A stretch of DNA of 64,000 nucleotides, taken from NCBI RefSeq assembly GCF_008727715.1, contig NZ_CP044218.1, positions 930,001 through 994,000 of the forward strand. The letters run 5' to 3'. Shown piece after piece: positions 19,122 through 26,857 of the stretch (position 1 is the first letter of the stretch; each line of letters starts with the position of its first letter). The notes below the pieces were generated by a model. The model searched no databases, was not told the origin of the DNA, and saw only the letters and a program-made list of their open reading frames with translations. Position numbers and translations under genes: made by a program. The stretch is from Mesorhizobium terrae. GTDB taxonomy: Bacteria > Pseudomonadota > Alphaproteobacteria > Rhizobiales > Rhizobiaceae.

Positions 19122-20438
19122 CTAGCCCGCCCCGTAGAGCATCTCGTCCTGCCGCTGGCGCAGCGCGTAGAGCCGCGTCGAGGTGTCCGGCGCGGCGTTG
19201 CCGGCGGTGATCAATTCGCCCTTCTTCACGGCCTTCAGCACCTTGCCGCCCTCAAGCAGCCCGACGGGAAGCGCGCGCTGCGCCCGGGCGTCCTCCACCG
19301 TCATCGTCCAGGAGCGGTAGCAGGTTTCGCCGATCGCATCGAAGGTCTCGCCGGCGGCGAGGTCGCGCTTGGCAACCGCGCAGACTTCGGCCACAGGTCT
19401 CGGCAGCGGCACCATGTCGGGCTTGCCGTAAAGCATGATGCGCGCCGCCGTCAGCGGCACCTCCAGCGAGGTCAGGTGATAGGGCCTGAACAGTCCGTAA
19501 TACGGCCCCTTGCCGACATGCAGATCGTCCAGCCGCTCGATGATGCGCGGATGCGTCGCCTCAACGATGACGAAGACGCCGGGCGCCACGCCCTTGCCGA
19601 TCGTGTAGTCGACCACGCCCTTCTTCGACAGCACGCCGCCGTCGGCGCGCGGGATCAGCACCTTCGCCAGTTCGTCGCGATGCGCGGCCGGGCCATGCAT
19701 GCCGGGTCGGTCCGGCACCAGGCCGGTGGCATTGGCGATGGCGCACATCTCGACCATGGTCTTGGAACCGTCGACGAACTCGACCAGCATGCGCGGGTTC
19801 ATGTTGCGGCGTTCGGCTTCGGCGCGATAGTCGTCGGGCACGGCGTCGTGGTTGAGTGGATTGTTCTTGCCCTTGCCGGCCGCCACCACCGTGCAGCCGA
19901 GCGCCGAGACGAATTCGATCAGTTCCATGCAGGAGGATGGCTCGTCGCCGGCGCCCAGCGAATAGACGACGCCCAGCCGGTCGGCCTCCCGCTTCAAGAG
20001 GCAGCCGATGGTGACGTCGGCCTCGACATTCATCATCACCAGGTGCTTGCCGTGCTCCATCGCCGACAAGCAGAAATCTGCGGCGACGCCGGGCTTGCCG
20101 GTGGCGTCGATCACCACGTCGACCAGCGGGTTGGTGACCAGCATCTCATTGGAGGTGATGGCGATCTTGCCGGCCTCGATGGCGGCGGTCACCTTCGACT
20201 GGGTGTCAGCCTCGCACGCCATCGCCTCGTCGCCATAAGCGATGCGGATGGCGTCGCGCGCGGTGTGCGGGCGCCGCGTCGAGATGGCGCAAATCTCGAT
20301 GCCCGGCATCAGCATGCCCTGGGTGACCAGATCCGTGCCCATTTCGCCGGAGCCGATGACGCCGATGCGGACCGGCTTGTTGTCGGCGGCGCGCCGGGCG
20401 AGATCGCGGGCAAGTCCGGTCAGGGCGACATTGGTCAT
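19122..20438 (-). CDS. NAD(P)-dependent oxidoreductase with C-terminal SAF domain (homoserine dehydrogenase-like)
   Basis: 438 residues. The N-terminal part is a Rossmann domain (RIGVIGSGEMGTDLV, about residues 24-38) followed by a homoserine-dehydrogenase-like catalytic region (DVVIDATGKPGVAADFCLSAMEHGKHLVMMNVE). The last 70 residues form an SAF module of the FlgA/antifreeze type (RDLAAGETFDAIGETCYRSW...GLLEGGKVLKAVKKGELIT). Such proteins are often labelled as flagellar FlgA because of the SAF part, which would be misleading here: there is no signal peptide and the bulk is a cytosolic dehydrogenase. The substrate is unknown to me. The gene stands alone, divergent from an amidotransferase. 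Confidence 0.8.
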   Translation of the reverse strand: MTNVALTGLARDLARRAADNKPVRIGVIGSGEMGTDLVTQGMLMPGIEICAISTRRPHTARDAIRIAYGDEAMACEADTQSKVTAAIEAGKIAITSNEMLVTNPLVDVVIDATGKPGVAADFCLSAMEHGKHLVMMNVEADVTIGCLLKREADRLGVVYSLGAGDEPSSCMELIEFVSALGCTVVAAGKGKNNPLNHDAVPDDYRAEAERRNMNPRMLVEFVDGSKTMVEMCAIANATGLVPDRPGMHGPAAHRDELAKVLIPRADGGVLSKKGVVDYTIGKGVAPGVFVIVEATHPRIIERLDDLHVGKGPYYGLFRPYHLTSLEVPLTAARIMLYGKPDMVPLPRPVAEVCAVAKRDLAAGETFDAIGETCYRSWTMTVEDARAQRALPVGLLEGGKVLKAVKKGELITAGNAAPDTSTRLYALRQRQDEMLYGAG

Positions 20439-20645
20439 GAACGAAGTCCAGTGGCTGATTTGCCGGCTCTTGCCGGAAACGGCCGGAGCTTGTCAACAAA
20501 ACCGCCGCCGCGCCGCGCGGTGCACCTTGCGGTTGTTACGCCAAAACATCCGATCTGGATCATTGGGAACCCGGCGCCTCCATGTTTATTGGCTCCGTCG
20601 ACCCGGCTTCTTTTCAACAGGCCTCCAGGCCATAGGGAAACGATC

Positions 20646-21365
20646 ATGCGCATTCTCGTCTTCCAGCATGTCGATGTCGAGCATCCCGGTATTTTTCGCG
20701 AATTCTGGGCGGAACAGGGGCATGAATGGGTGCCGGTGGAGCTGGATGCCGGCGAGGCGATCCCCTCCTTCGACGGGTTCGACCTTCTCGCCGTGTTCGG
20801 CGGGCCGATGGACGTGTGGCAGGAAGCGACCCATCCATGGCTGGTGGCGGAGAAGGCCGCGATCCGCCGCTGGGTGATGGAGCTCAAGCGTCCTTATCTC
20901 GGCATCTGCCTCGGCCACCAATTGCTGGGCGCCGCGCTCGGCGGCACCGTCGGGCCGATGAAGACGCCGGAAGTCGGACTGACGACGGTCGGGCTCACCG
21001 ATGCCGGGCGGGCCGATCCGATCTTTGCCGGATTGGGACCGACCGTCGAATGCCTGCAATGGCATGGCGCCGAGATCTCGAAGCCGCCGCAGGGCGCGGA
21101 AATCCTCGGCGCCAACGCCGCCTGCGCCACGCAGGCCATCCGCTGGGGCCGCCACGCCTATGGTTTCCAGTATCATCTCGAGGTGATGGACACGACGGTG
21201 GCCGACTGGGCGGCGATCCCCGAATACAAGGAAAGCCTCGAACGGGCGATGGGCGCATCCGCCGCCGCAACCTTGGATGAAGCCATGGCCTCCCGGCTGG
21301 CCGATTTCCGCGCCGCGGCCAGGAAACTCAACGACAATCTCGCCGCAATCGTTGCGTCGGCATAG
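20646..21365 (+). CDS. Class I glutamine amidotransferase-like protein
   Basis: 239 residues. The GATase1 triad is visible: the nucleophile Cys in GICLGHQLLGAALGG near residue 85 and the His-x-Glu pair in GFQYHLEV. It resembles the stand-alone GuaA-like amidotransferases (YfeJ-like) and gamma-glutamyl hydrolase relatives rather than a subunit of a known synthase. ATG 20646 follows the putative site GGGAAACG and starts the typical MRILVFQHV beta strand. No partner synthetase is next to it, so the substrate is open. Confidence 0.82.
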   Translation: MRILVFQHVDVEHPGIFREFWAEQGHEWVPVELDAGEAIPSFDGFDLLAVFGGPMDVWQEATHPWLVAEKAAIRRWVMELKRPYLGICLGHQLLGAALGGTVGPMKTPEVGLTTVGLTDAGRADPIFAGLGPTVECLQWHGAEISKPPQGAEILGANAACATQAIRWGRHAYGFQYHLEVMDTTVADWAAIPEYKESLERAMGASAAATLDEAMASRLADFRAAARKLNDNLAAIVASA

Positions 21366-21390
21366 CGCGTGACCCCACCACGGCTGTGGC

Positions 21391-24300
21391 TCACCACCGC
21401 GCGCCGATTTTCACCGCCATGGTGTGGTCCTGCGCATTGCCGCCGGTGCCGCGCGCGGTGCTGTAGTCGAAGCCGAACAGCCAGCCATTGGCGATACTGG
21501 CCTCGAAGCCCAGTCCCAGCCCGAGATAGTCGCGGCTTTCGGCCTTGACGTCGAAGCCATAAGGCAAGCCGTTGCCGAGGTCGGCATAACCCATCGAGGC
21601 GCGGCTGGAGCCGCTGAAATCATGCGTGTATTCAAGCCGCGCCTTTGGCGTGAACACGCCCCAGGCCATCGGCATCGCATATTCGGCCCGCAGGCCCAGC
21701 ACGCCGGCCACCGTCGACAGCGATTGCGCGCCATAGGTCAGATTGTAGGGACCGGCGCCTGTCTCGGTGTAGGCATCCAACCGCGACCATGACGCTTCGA
21801 GCCTGCCATAGGGCGACAGCAACCGGCCATCCTGGCGGTGTTCGTAGGCCGTGGTGAGCGAGCCGAACAGCTGCTGGCCGTCGCGGCCGCCTTCAGCGAA
21901 ACCACCTCCGTTCGTCACGAAGCGGCGGCTGTCGAAATCGAGCCGGCTGTAGCCGAGCAGGCCGTCGACGAAGACATTGGCGACGGGATTGTAGCTGCCA
22001 TAGGCGGCGATGCTGATCGCCTGCGCCTGGCTTCTCGTGCCGTTTTCGCCAATGTCGGCGATGTCGCGGCCATAACCGAAACCGATGCCACCGACAAAGC
22101 GCGGCGAGAAGCGATAATCGACGCCGCCGCTGACGCCAGCCAGCGTGTTCTTGATGTCGATGCCGCCATTGTCGCGCTGGCCGAAATTGACGAAGCCGCC
22201 GGCCCAGAACGCCATGGCCTTCGGCGCAGCGTTCGCGGCCGGCTCGCCCGAAAGCCTGTCCATCGGAAAGCCGAGCGTGGTGCCGGACCGCGCCGTGCCG
22301 CGCTCGTCCTCGGCATAGGAGAGCGGCTTGCGCGCATTGGTCTTCTCGCTGAGACCCAGCTGGATATTGACCGAACCGGCCTGCCGCTCGCTTTCGCTGT
22401 GCAGCTGCTCCAGCCGCCCGTTGAAATTGCGGATTTGCGCCGCGGCAAAGCGGTTCGCCGATTCTATCTGCGCTGCGATAAGGCCGGTCACTTCCGGGTC
22501 CCGCGCCGGGTCGGGCCGGGCAGCGACGTTGAAGGTGATGGTCGCGGGCGCCGAAGCGCCCCATTTGTTCGACACCGTGTAGGAAATCGCCACCTTGCCG
22601 GACGCGGTGGCGGCGGAAGCGAAGACCAGTTCGTAGTTGCCGCCATTGCCCTCGATCGACGCCCTGCCGTGCTCAGCGGCAGGTGGGCTGACGACCGATG
22701 CCGTCGTGAACGGTCCGCCTGTCGCGCCGGCCGTCAGGTTTATCCTCGCCGAGGTTCCGGCCAGGACATCCACGCTGATATTCTTCGCCACAGGAAGCGG
22801 GGCGGAGATGGCGAGTGCATAGGCCTGCGTTCCCGCGAAGCCATGCGCGTCGGTGGCGGTCACCGTGACGGCGAAACTGCCGGCTTGCGCCGGCGTGCCC
22901 GACAGCGTGCCGTCGGTATTCAACGTCAAGCCCGAGGGCAGCGCGCCGTCGCTGACGGCGAAGCTGTAGGGGCCGGTGCCGCCCGTGGCGTTCAGCACCT
23001 GCGCATAGGCATCGCCCCCCACCCCGGCGGGGAGCGAAGCCGGCGTGAGCCTGATTTCCGGCGCGGCGACAACCAGCGTGTATTTTTGATCGCCCGTGAA
23101 GCCGAACTTGTCGGCCGCCCGGACGGTGAGATCGAACGATCCCGACACCGTCGGCGTACCGGAAACCACACCTTTGGTGCTCAGGTTGATGCCGGCGGGC
23201 ATGGCGCCCGACAAGACGGAGAAGCTGTAGGGGCCGACGCCGCCAGACGCGTCCAACGCCTGGCTGTAGACGACGCCGCCGGTCGCGTTCGGCAGGCTGC
23301 TTGGCCCGATCGCGATTCCCGGGGCTGCCACCTTCAGCGTCATCTGTTTGGTGCCGAAGAAGGGGGCGCCCGTTCCCGTCGAATCGTCGGTGGCCTTGAC
23401 GGTGAAGTCGAAGCTGCCGGAGACACTCGGTGTACCTGAGATCGTGCCGCCGGGGTCCAGTGTCAGCCCGGACGGCAGGGCGCCGGTCAAGATTTCAAAC
23501 CTGTACGGCCCGGTCCCTCCGGAAGCGGTCACTTTGCCGGTGTAAGGCACCCCGCCGGTGGCGTCGGATGGATTTCCGGCAACGGTGATCGTTGGCGAGC
23601 CAATTGTGATTTCATACATCTGGCCGCCGGAGAAACCGCCGCTGCGATCGGTCGCGGTGATCGTGAAACGGAACATGCCCGCTTGCGTTGGCGTGCCGGT
23701 GATGTTGCCGTCGGGCGAAAGCGTCAACCCGCCAGGCCAGGCACCGAAGACCGAATAGGTATAGGACCCCGAGCCTCCCGAGGCGGTCACTTTCTGGGCA
23801 TAAGGCACCCCCACTGCCGGATCGAGAAGGCGGTTCGGGGTGAGCGAGATTGTTGGGGCAGTAATTGTGAAGGTGTAGCCTTGGCTGGCCATAAACGGAG
23901 CACCGACGCCCGTGGAACTGTCCCTCGCGGCGACCGTGAAACTGAAGCCGCCCGCTTCTATCGCCGTGCCGGAGATCTCGCCCGTCGTTGGATTGAGACT
24001 CAAACCGGCGGGGAAAGCGCCTGACGTTATCGCATAGGAGTATGGCGCTGTGCCGCCCGATGCGACCACGGTCTGGCTGTAAGCCGATCCGAGGACGGGG
24101 GCTGGCAGGGTGGGAGGCGTGATGGCAAGGGATGGCGCCTGCACGGCCAAGGAGAGTTGAGCTGAAGCCGATGCCTGTTGTCCGACTGAATCCGTCACCA
24201 TAACGTTGACGTTGAAAGCACCGGCCTGCGTAGGCGTGCCGGAAATCGTGCCGTCCGCAGCCAATCCCAAACCGGCAGGCAGGGAACCTGACGTTATCGT

Positions 24301-25107
24301 GTAGCTGTAGGGCGCGATTCCGCCCGACGCGGACAGGGACTGTGTGTAGGTATCCGCTACCCTGGCTTGCGGCAAGCTGGCAGTCGTGATCGTGAGCGTC
24401 GAGTTCACGACCAGCGTATAGCCCTGTTCGCCAGACCAACCGCTGGCGTCTGTCGCCTTGATGGTAAAATTGTTGGGTCCGGCCTGCGTCGGCGTGCCGG
24501 ATAATACGCCGTTGGCGCTAAGGGACATGCCCGCCGGAATAGCGCCGGTTGTGGAAAACGTAGAAGATCCTGTCCCCCCGGAAGCGGTGAATGTCGTGCT
24601 GTAGGCCACGCCGACGGCGGGGACCGGCAAGGTGGCGGGGTTGATGGTGATGGGCGTCTTGACGACCAGTGTAATCGAAGCCGATGTGCTTGGATCGTTG
24701 TTCGCATCGCCGGGATATTGGGCATCGATCAGATAAGCGCCCGCAGCCATTGAGCCCGAACTCCACGAACTCGTTCCGTCGGAAGCCAGGACGACGGTGA
24801 TGGCCGACCCCCCATTTACTTTCACGTTCACCAGTCCAGTCGGCGTTGGACCAAGACCCGCGTTTCTGACGGCAACACTAAAATTAACAGTACCTCCCTC
24901 CGCGGCTGGATTGGGCGACACTAAGAACGTGGTTGTCGTGGGCGTTCCGGCCTGGGCCGTCGTGGACGACACAAGCGCCGCGAGGACGAACAGCGCCGTG
25001 CCGAACACGATTGCCAGCCCGGCGGGCATAGCGCCGCGCGCGCGATCGTTTCCCCGCCACCCCATCGAAGCCCCGCGATACGTCCACCAAATTCCAGCGA
25101 ACTTCAC
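21391..25107 (-). CDS. Autotransporter with seven putative-Ig repeats and C-terminal beta-barrel
   Basis: 1238 residues from ATG 25107; ATGs at 25065 and 25029 are alternatives, the last leaving a compact signal peptide (MPAGLAIVFGTALFVLAALV). After the signal come one Ig-like domain (about 55-150) and then seven consecutive repeats of about 88 residues of the He_PIG type, each with LPAGL.L...G.ISGTPTQAG.F.F.V.ATD. After an Ala-rich linker comes a 270-residue autotransporter beta-barrel (AFWAGGFVNFGQRD...) ending in the aromatic residue W of KIGARW, as required for outer-membrane insertion. The protein should be secreted by the type Va route and displayed as a long rod, probably an adhesin. 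It stands alone and has its own divergent promoter region. Confidence 0.88.
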   Translation of the reverse strand: MKFAGIWWTYRGASMGWRGNDRARGAMPAGLAIVFGTALFVLAALVSSTTAQAGTPTTTTFLVSPNPAAEGGTVNFSVAVRNAGLGPTPTGLVNVKVNGGSAITVVLASDGTSSWSSGSMAAGAYLIDAQYPGDANNDPSTSASITLVVKTPITINPATLPVPAVGVAYSTTFTASGGTGSSTFSTTGAIPAGMSLSANGVLSGTPTQAGPNNFTIKATDASGWSGEQGYTLVVNSTLTITTASLPQARVADTYTQSLSASGGIAPYSYTITSGSLPAGLGLAADGTISGTPTQAGAFNVNVMVTDSVGQQASASAQLSLAVQAPSLAITPPTLPAPVLGSAYSQTVVASGGTAPYSYAITSGAFPAGLSLNPTTGEISGTAIEAGGFSFTVAARDSSTGVGAPFMASQGYTFTITAPTISLTPNRLLDPAVGVPYAQKVTASGGSGSYTYSVFGAWPGGLTLSPDGNITGTPTQAGMFRFTITATDRSGGFSGGQMYEITIGSPTITVAGNPSDATGGVPYTGKVTASGGTGPYRFEILTGALPSGLTLDPGGTISGTPSVSGSFDFTVKATDDSTGTGAPFFGTKQMTLKVAAPGIAIGPSSLPNATGGVVYSQALDASGGVGPYSFSVLSGAMPAGINLSTKGVVSGTPTVSGSFDLTVRAADKFGFTGDQKYTLVVAAPEIRLTPASLPAGVGGDAYAQVLNATGGTGPYSFAVSDGALPSGLTLNTDGTLSGTPAQAGSFAVTVTATDAHGFAGTQAYALAISAPLPVAKNISVDVLAGTSARINLTAGATGGPFTTASVVSPPAAEHGRASIEGNGGNYELVFASAATASGKVAISYTVSNKWGASAPATITFNVAARPDPARDPEVTGLIAAQIESANRFAAAQIRNFNGRLEQLHSESERQAGSVNIQLGLSEKTNARKPLSYAEDERGTARSGTTLGFPMDRLSGEPAANAAPKAMAFWAGGFVNFGQRDNGGIDIKNTLAGVSGGVDYRFSPRFVGGIGFGYGRDIADIGENGTRSQAQAISIAAYGSYNPVANVFVDGLLGYSRLDFDSRRFVTNGGGFAEGGRDGQQLFGSLTTAYEHRQDGRLLSPYGRLEASWSRLDAYTETGAGPYNLTYGAQSLSTVAGVLGLRAEYAMPMAWGVFTPKARLEYTHDFSGSSRASMGYADLGNGLPYGFDVKAESRDYLGLGLGFEASIANGWLFGFDYSTARGTGGNAQDHTMAVKIGARW

Positions 25108-25124
25108 GATGTGGCGGCCGCGGT

Positions 25125-25146
25125 AAATACGGCAAATGCCGTATTT
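25125..25146. promoter_or_regulatory. Perfect 22-bp palindrome upstream of the autotransporter gene
   Basis: AAATACGGC-AAAT-GCCGTATTT, 9-bp perfect arms, lies 17 bases before the longest possible autotransporter start and in an AT-rich promoter-like segment. Size and symmetry suit a dimeric repressor or a LuxR-type activator. The other side leads to a small-ORF gene about 180 bp away. No regulator gene is adjacent. Confidence 0.5.
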
Positions 25147-25322
25147 TGCGCGCGAGCGCTCAATTAATTGATTGGCATTGGACGCTCGCCGCCCGGCCCT
25201 ATCCTTATGAATTCCTTATTTTTTGACGCGGCCTTCTCACTCGAACCCTTATGTCGGGGCTCCTATTTTCCGGCTGCAACCGCCCGGCTCAGGCCTGCGG
25301 CGATGCACGAAAGGAAAAAGAC

Positions 25323-25505
25323 ATGCACAGGTTCCACACCTATAGAGGCAGCCACCATCCGCAGGCGCTGGCCCGCACGGCGCGCGCGCTGAACGACAAC
25401 CGGCGCGCAGGCGAAGTCACCGAGCCGCTGATGTTTGCCCGGCTTTTCCTGGTGGTCGGCATCTTCTTCGCCGCCATCACCACTTTCCAGCATCTCGTCG
25501 CCTGA
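25323..25505 (+). CDS. Small single-pass membrane protein
   Basis: 60 residues starting at ATG 25323, preceded by AAAGGAAAAAGAC, a good ribosome site. A charged N-terminal half (MHRFHTYRGSHHPQALARTARALNDNRR) is followed by one membrane helix (MFARLFLVVGIFFAAITTFQ). No known family is recognised. The next small gene starts 24 bases later, so the two are likely cotranscribed. Confidence 0.65.
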   Translation: MHRFHTYRGSHHPQALARTARALNDNRRAGEVTEPLMFARLFLVVGIFFAAITTFQHLVA

Positions 25506-25529
25506 TCGTTAGCGGCAAGGAAGACACCC

Positions 25530-25751
25530 ATGCGCAATTCCCTGATTTCGGAGCCTCCTTCTACGAGCCACCGTTTCCTGGTGGGCCGCGACCATGAAGG
25601 ACGCTGGATCGCCCGCGACGAACGCGGCTCCACCGGCGGTGTTTTCGCCGACAAGGCTTCGGCCATCCATTTCGCGGAGACGGAAAGCGACCACAGGGCC
25701 GGCTGCGTCAGCCTGGCGCCCGACGATGCGCGGCTTTCGCTTTTCAACTGA
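25530..25751 (+). CDS. Small protein, DUF2188-like
   Basis: 73 residues with AAGGAAG nine bases before the ATG. The core FLVGRDHEGRWIARDERGSTGGVFADKASAIHFAETES resembles the short DUF2188-type fold (a strand with W, then a turn and a helix beginning ..A..A..FA). The likeness is by eye only. It is soluble and probably cotranscribed with the small membrane protein before it. Confidence 0.6.
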   Translation: MRNSLISEPPSTSHRFLVGRDHEGRWIARDERGSTGGVFADKASAIHFAETESDHRAGCVSLAPDDARLSLFN

Positions 25752-25896
25752 CCCTGAAAACCGGTCGGCCTCCGCGCCGGCCGGCATCGTTCACATGCCG
25801 CCACGTTCCCGGACGCATCCCGCCGGCCGCGCAAGTGCCCCGCGGGCACCCGCCGGCGAAGTCCGGAACGGGCTTTGAGAAAAGAGGTTCACCACC

Positions 25897-26835
25897 ATGG
25901 TTGCCGATATCGACAGAACGCGCTTCAAGGGCGCCATCTCGGCCCTGCCGACACCGTTCCGCAAGGGAGCGGTCGACATGGCCGGTCTCGATTTCCTCAT
26001 TCGCTGGCAGCTCGACCAGGGCATAGACGGCATCGCGGTCTGCGGCACCACCGGCGAGGCGCCGACGCTGACGCCGGACGAGCACCTCGCGGTGACGCGC
26101 CGCGCGGTGGAAATTGTTGCCGGCAAAGTACCGGTCATCGCCGGTACCGGCTCGAACAGCACGCTGGAAACGATCCTGTCGACGCTCGCCGCCGCCGAAT
26201 GCGGCGCGGATGCGGCGCTCATCGTCACGCCCTATTACAACAGACCGAGCCAGGAGGGTCTCTACCGCCACTTCGCCACCATCGCGCAGGCGACGACCAT
26301 CCCGATCATTCTCTACAATGTGCCATGCCGCACCGGTGTCGACCTGTTGCCCGACACAGTGCGCAGGCTTGCCGCCTTCCCGGCCATCATCGGCATCAAG
26401 GACGCCACCGGCGACCTTAGCCGCGTCGAACGCACGACGAAGCTGGCCGGCCAGGATTTCCTGCAGTTTTCGGGGCATGACGCCACGGCGCTCGCCTTCA
26501 ACAGCGCGGGCGGCGTGGGCACGATCTCGGTCGTGGCCAATATGGCGCCACGGCTGTGCGCCGACATGCATCGCGCCTGCCGCCAGGGCGACCAGCTTTC
26601 GGCGCGCACGATCCAGCGCCGGCTGGAACCGCTGGTCGCAGCGCTGGAGTGCGAGACCAACCCGGTTCCGGTGAAATACGCCATGCACCGCCTGCTGGGC
26701 CTGAGCCCCGAGGTGCGGCTGCCGCTGACGCCGGCCCTGCCGGAAACGGAAGCCGCCATCGAGGAGGCGATCACCGGGCTGTTCCCGTTCGATTTCGACC
26801 AGCCGCAGCCCCGGAGCCTTGCCGCCCGCCGCTAG
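25897..26835 (+). CDS. DapA-family dihydrodipicolinate synthase / N-acetylneuraminate lyase-type aldolase
   Basis: A 312-residue TIM-barrel class I aldolase. The pyruvate-binding GTTGE loop is near residue 50, the catalytic Tyr lies in IVTPYYNRPSQEG near residue 112, and the Schiff-base Lys in IGIKDATGDL near residue 168. Start ATG 25897 follows AGAGG. It could be the lysine-pathway 4-hydroxy-tetrahydrodipicolinate synthase, but rhizobia carry many DapA paralogues acting on sugar acids, and the neighbours are not lysine genes, so I leave the symbol empty. Its end converges on the pentulose kinase gene over a short hairpin. Confidence 0.82.
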   Translation: MVADIDRTRFKGAISALPTPFRKGAVDMAGLDFLIRWQLDQGIDGIAVCGTTGEAPTLTPDEHLAVTRRAVEIVAGKVPVIAGTGSNSTLETILSTLAAAECGADAALIVTPYYNRPSQEGLYRHFATIAQATTIPIILYNVPCRTGVDLLPDTVRRLAAFPAIIGIKDATGDLSRVERTTKLAGQDFLQFSGHDATALAFNSAGGVGTISVVANMAPRLCADMHRACRQGDQLSARTIQRRLEPLVAALECETNPVPVKYAMHRLLGLSPEVRLPLTPALPETEAAIEEAITGLFPFDFDQPQPRSLAARR

Positions 26836-26842
26836 GGTCGGA

Positions 26843-26856
26843 GCCCGGCGTCGGGC
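26843..26856. terminator. Short hairpin between convergent genes
   Basis: GCCCG-GCGT-CGGGC in the 22-bp gap between the dapA-like gene and the kinase gene. The stem is GC-rich without a T tract, so it is only a weak terminator candidate. Confidence 0.4.
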
Positions 26857-26857
26857 G

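Noticed and set aside
19122-20438. Label as flagellar protein FlgA
   Set aside because: The SAF domain is only the last part; there is no signal peptide and no flagellar neighbour.
18327-20645. A very long open plus-strand frame continuous with the amidotransferase gene
   Set aside because: It runs out of frame through proC and antisense to the SAF oxidoreductase, with Arg/Gly-rich translation and no motifs; only the last 720 bases are the real amidotransferase gene. The length is an effect of high GC.
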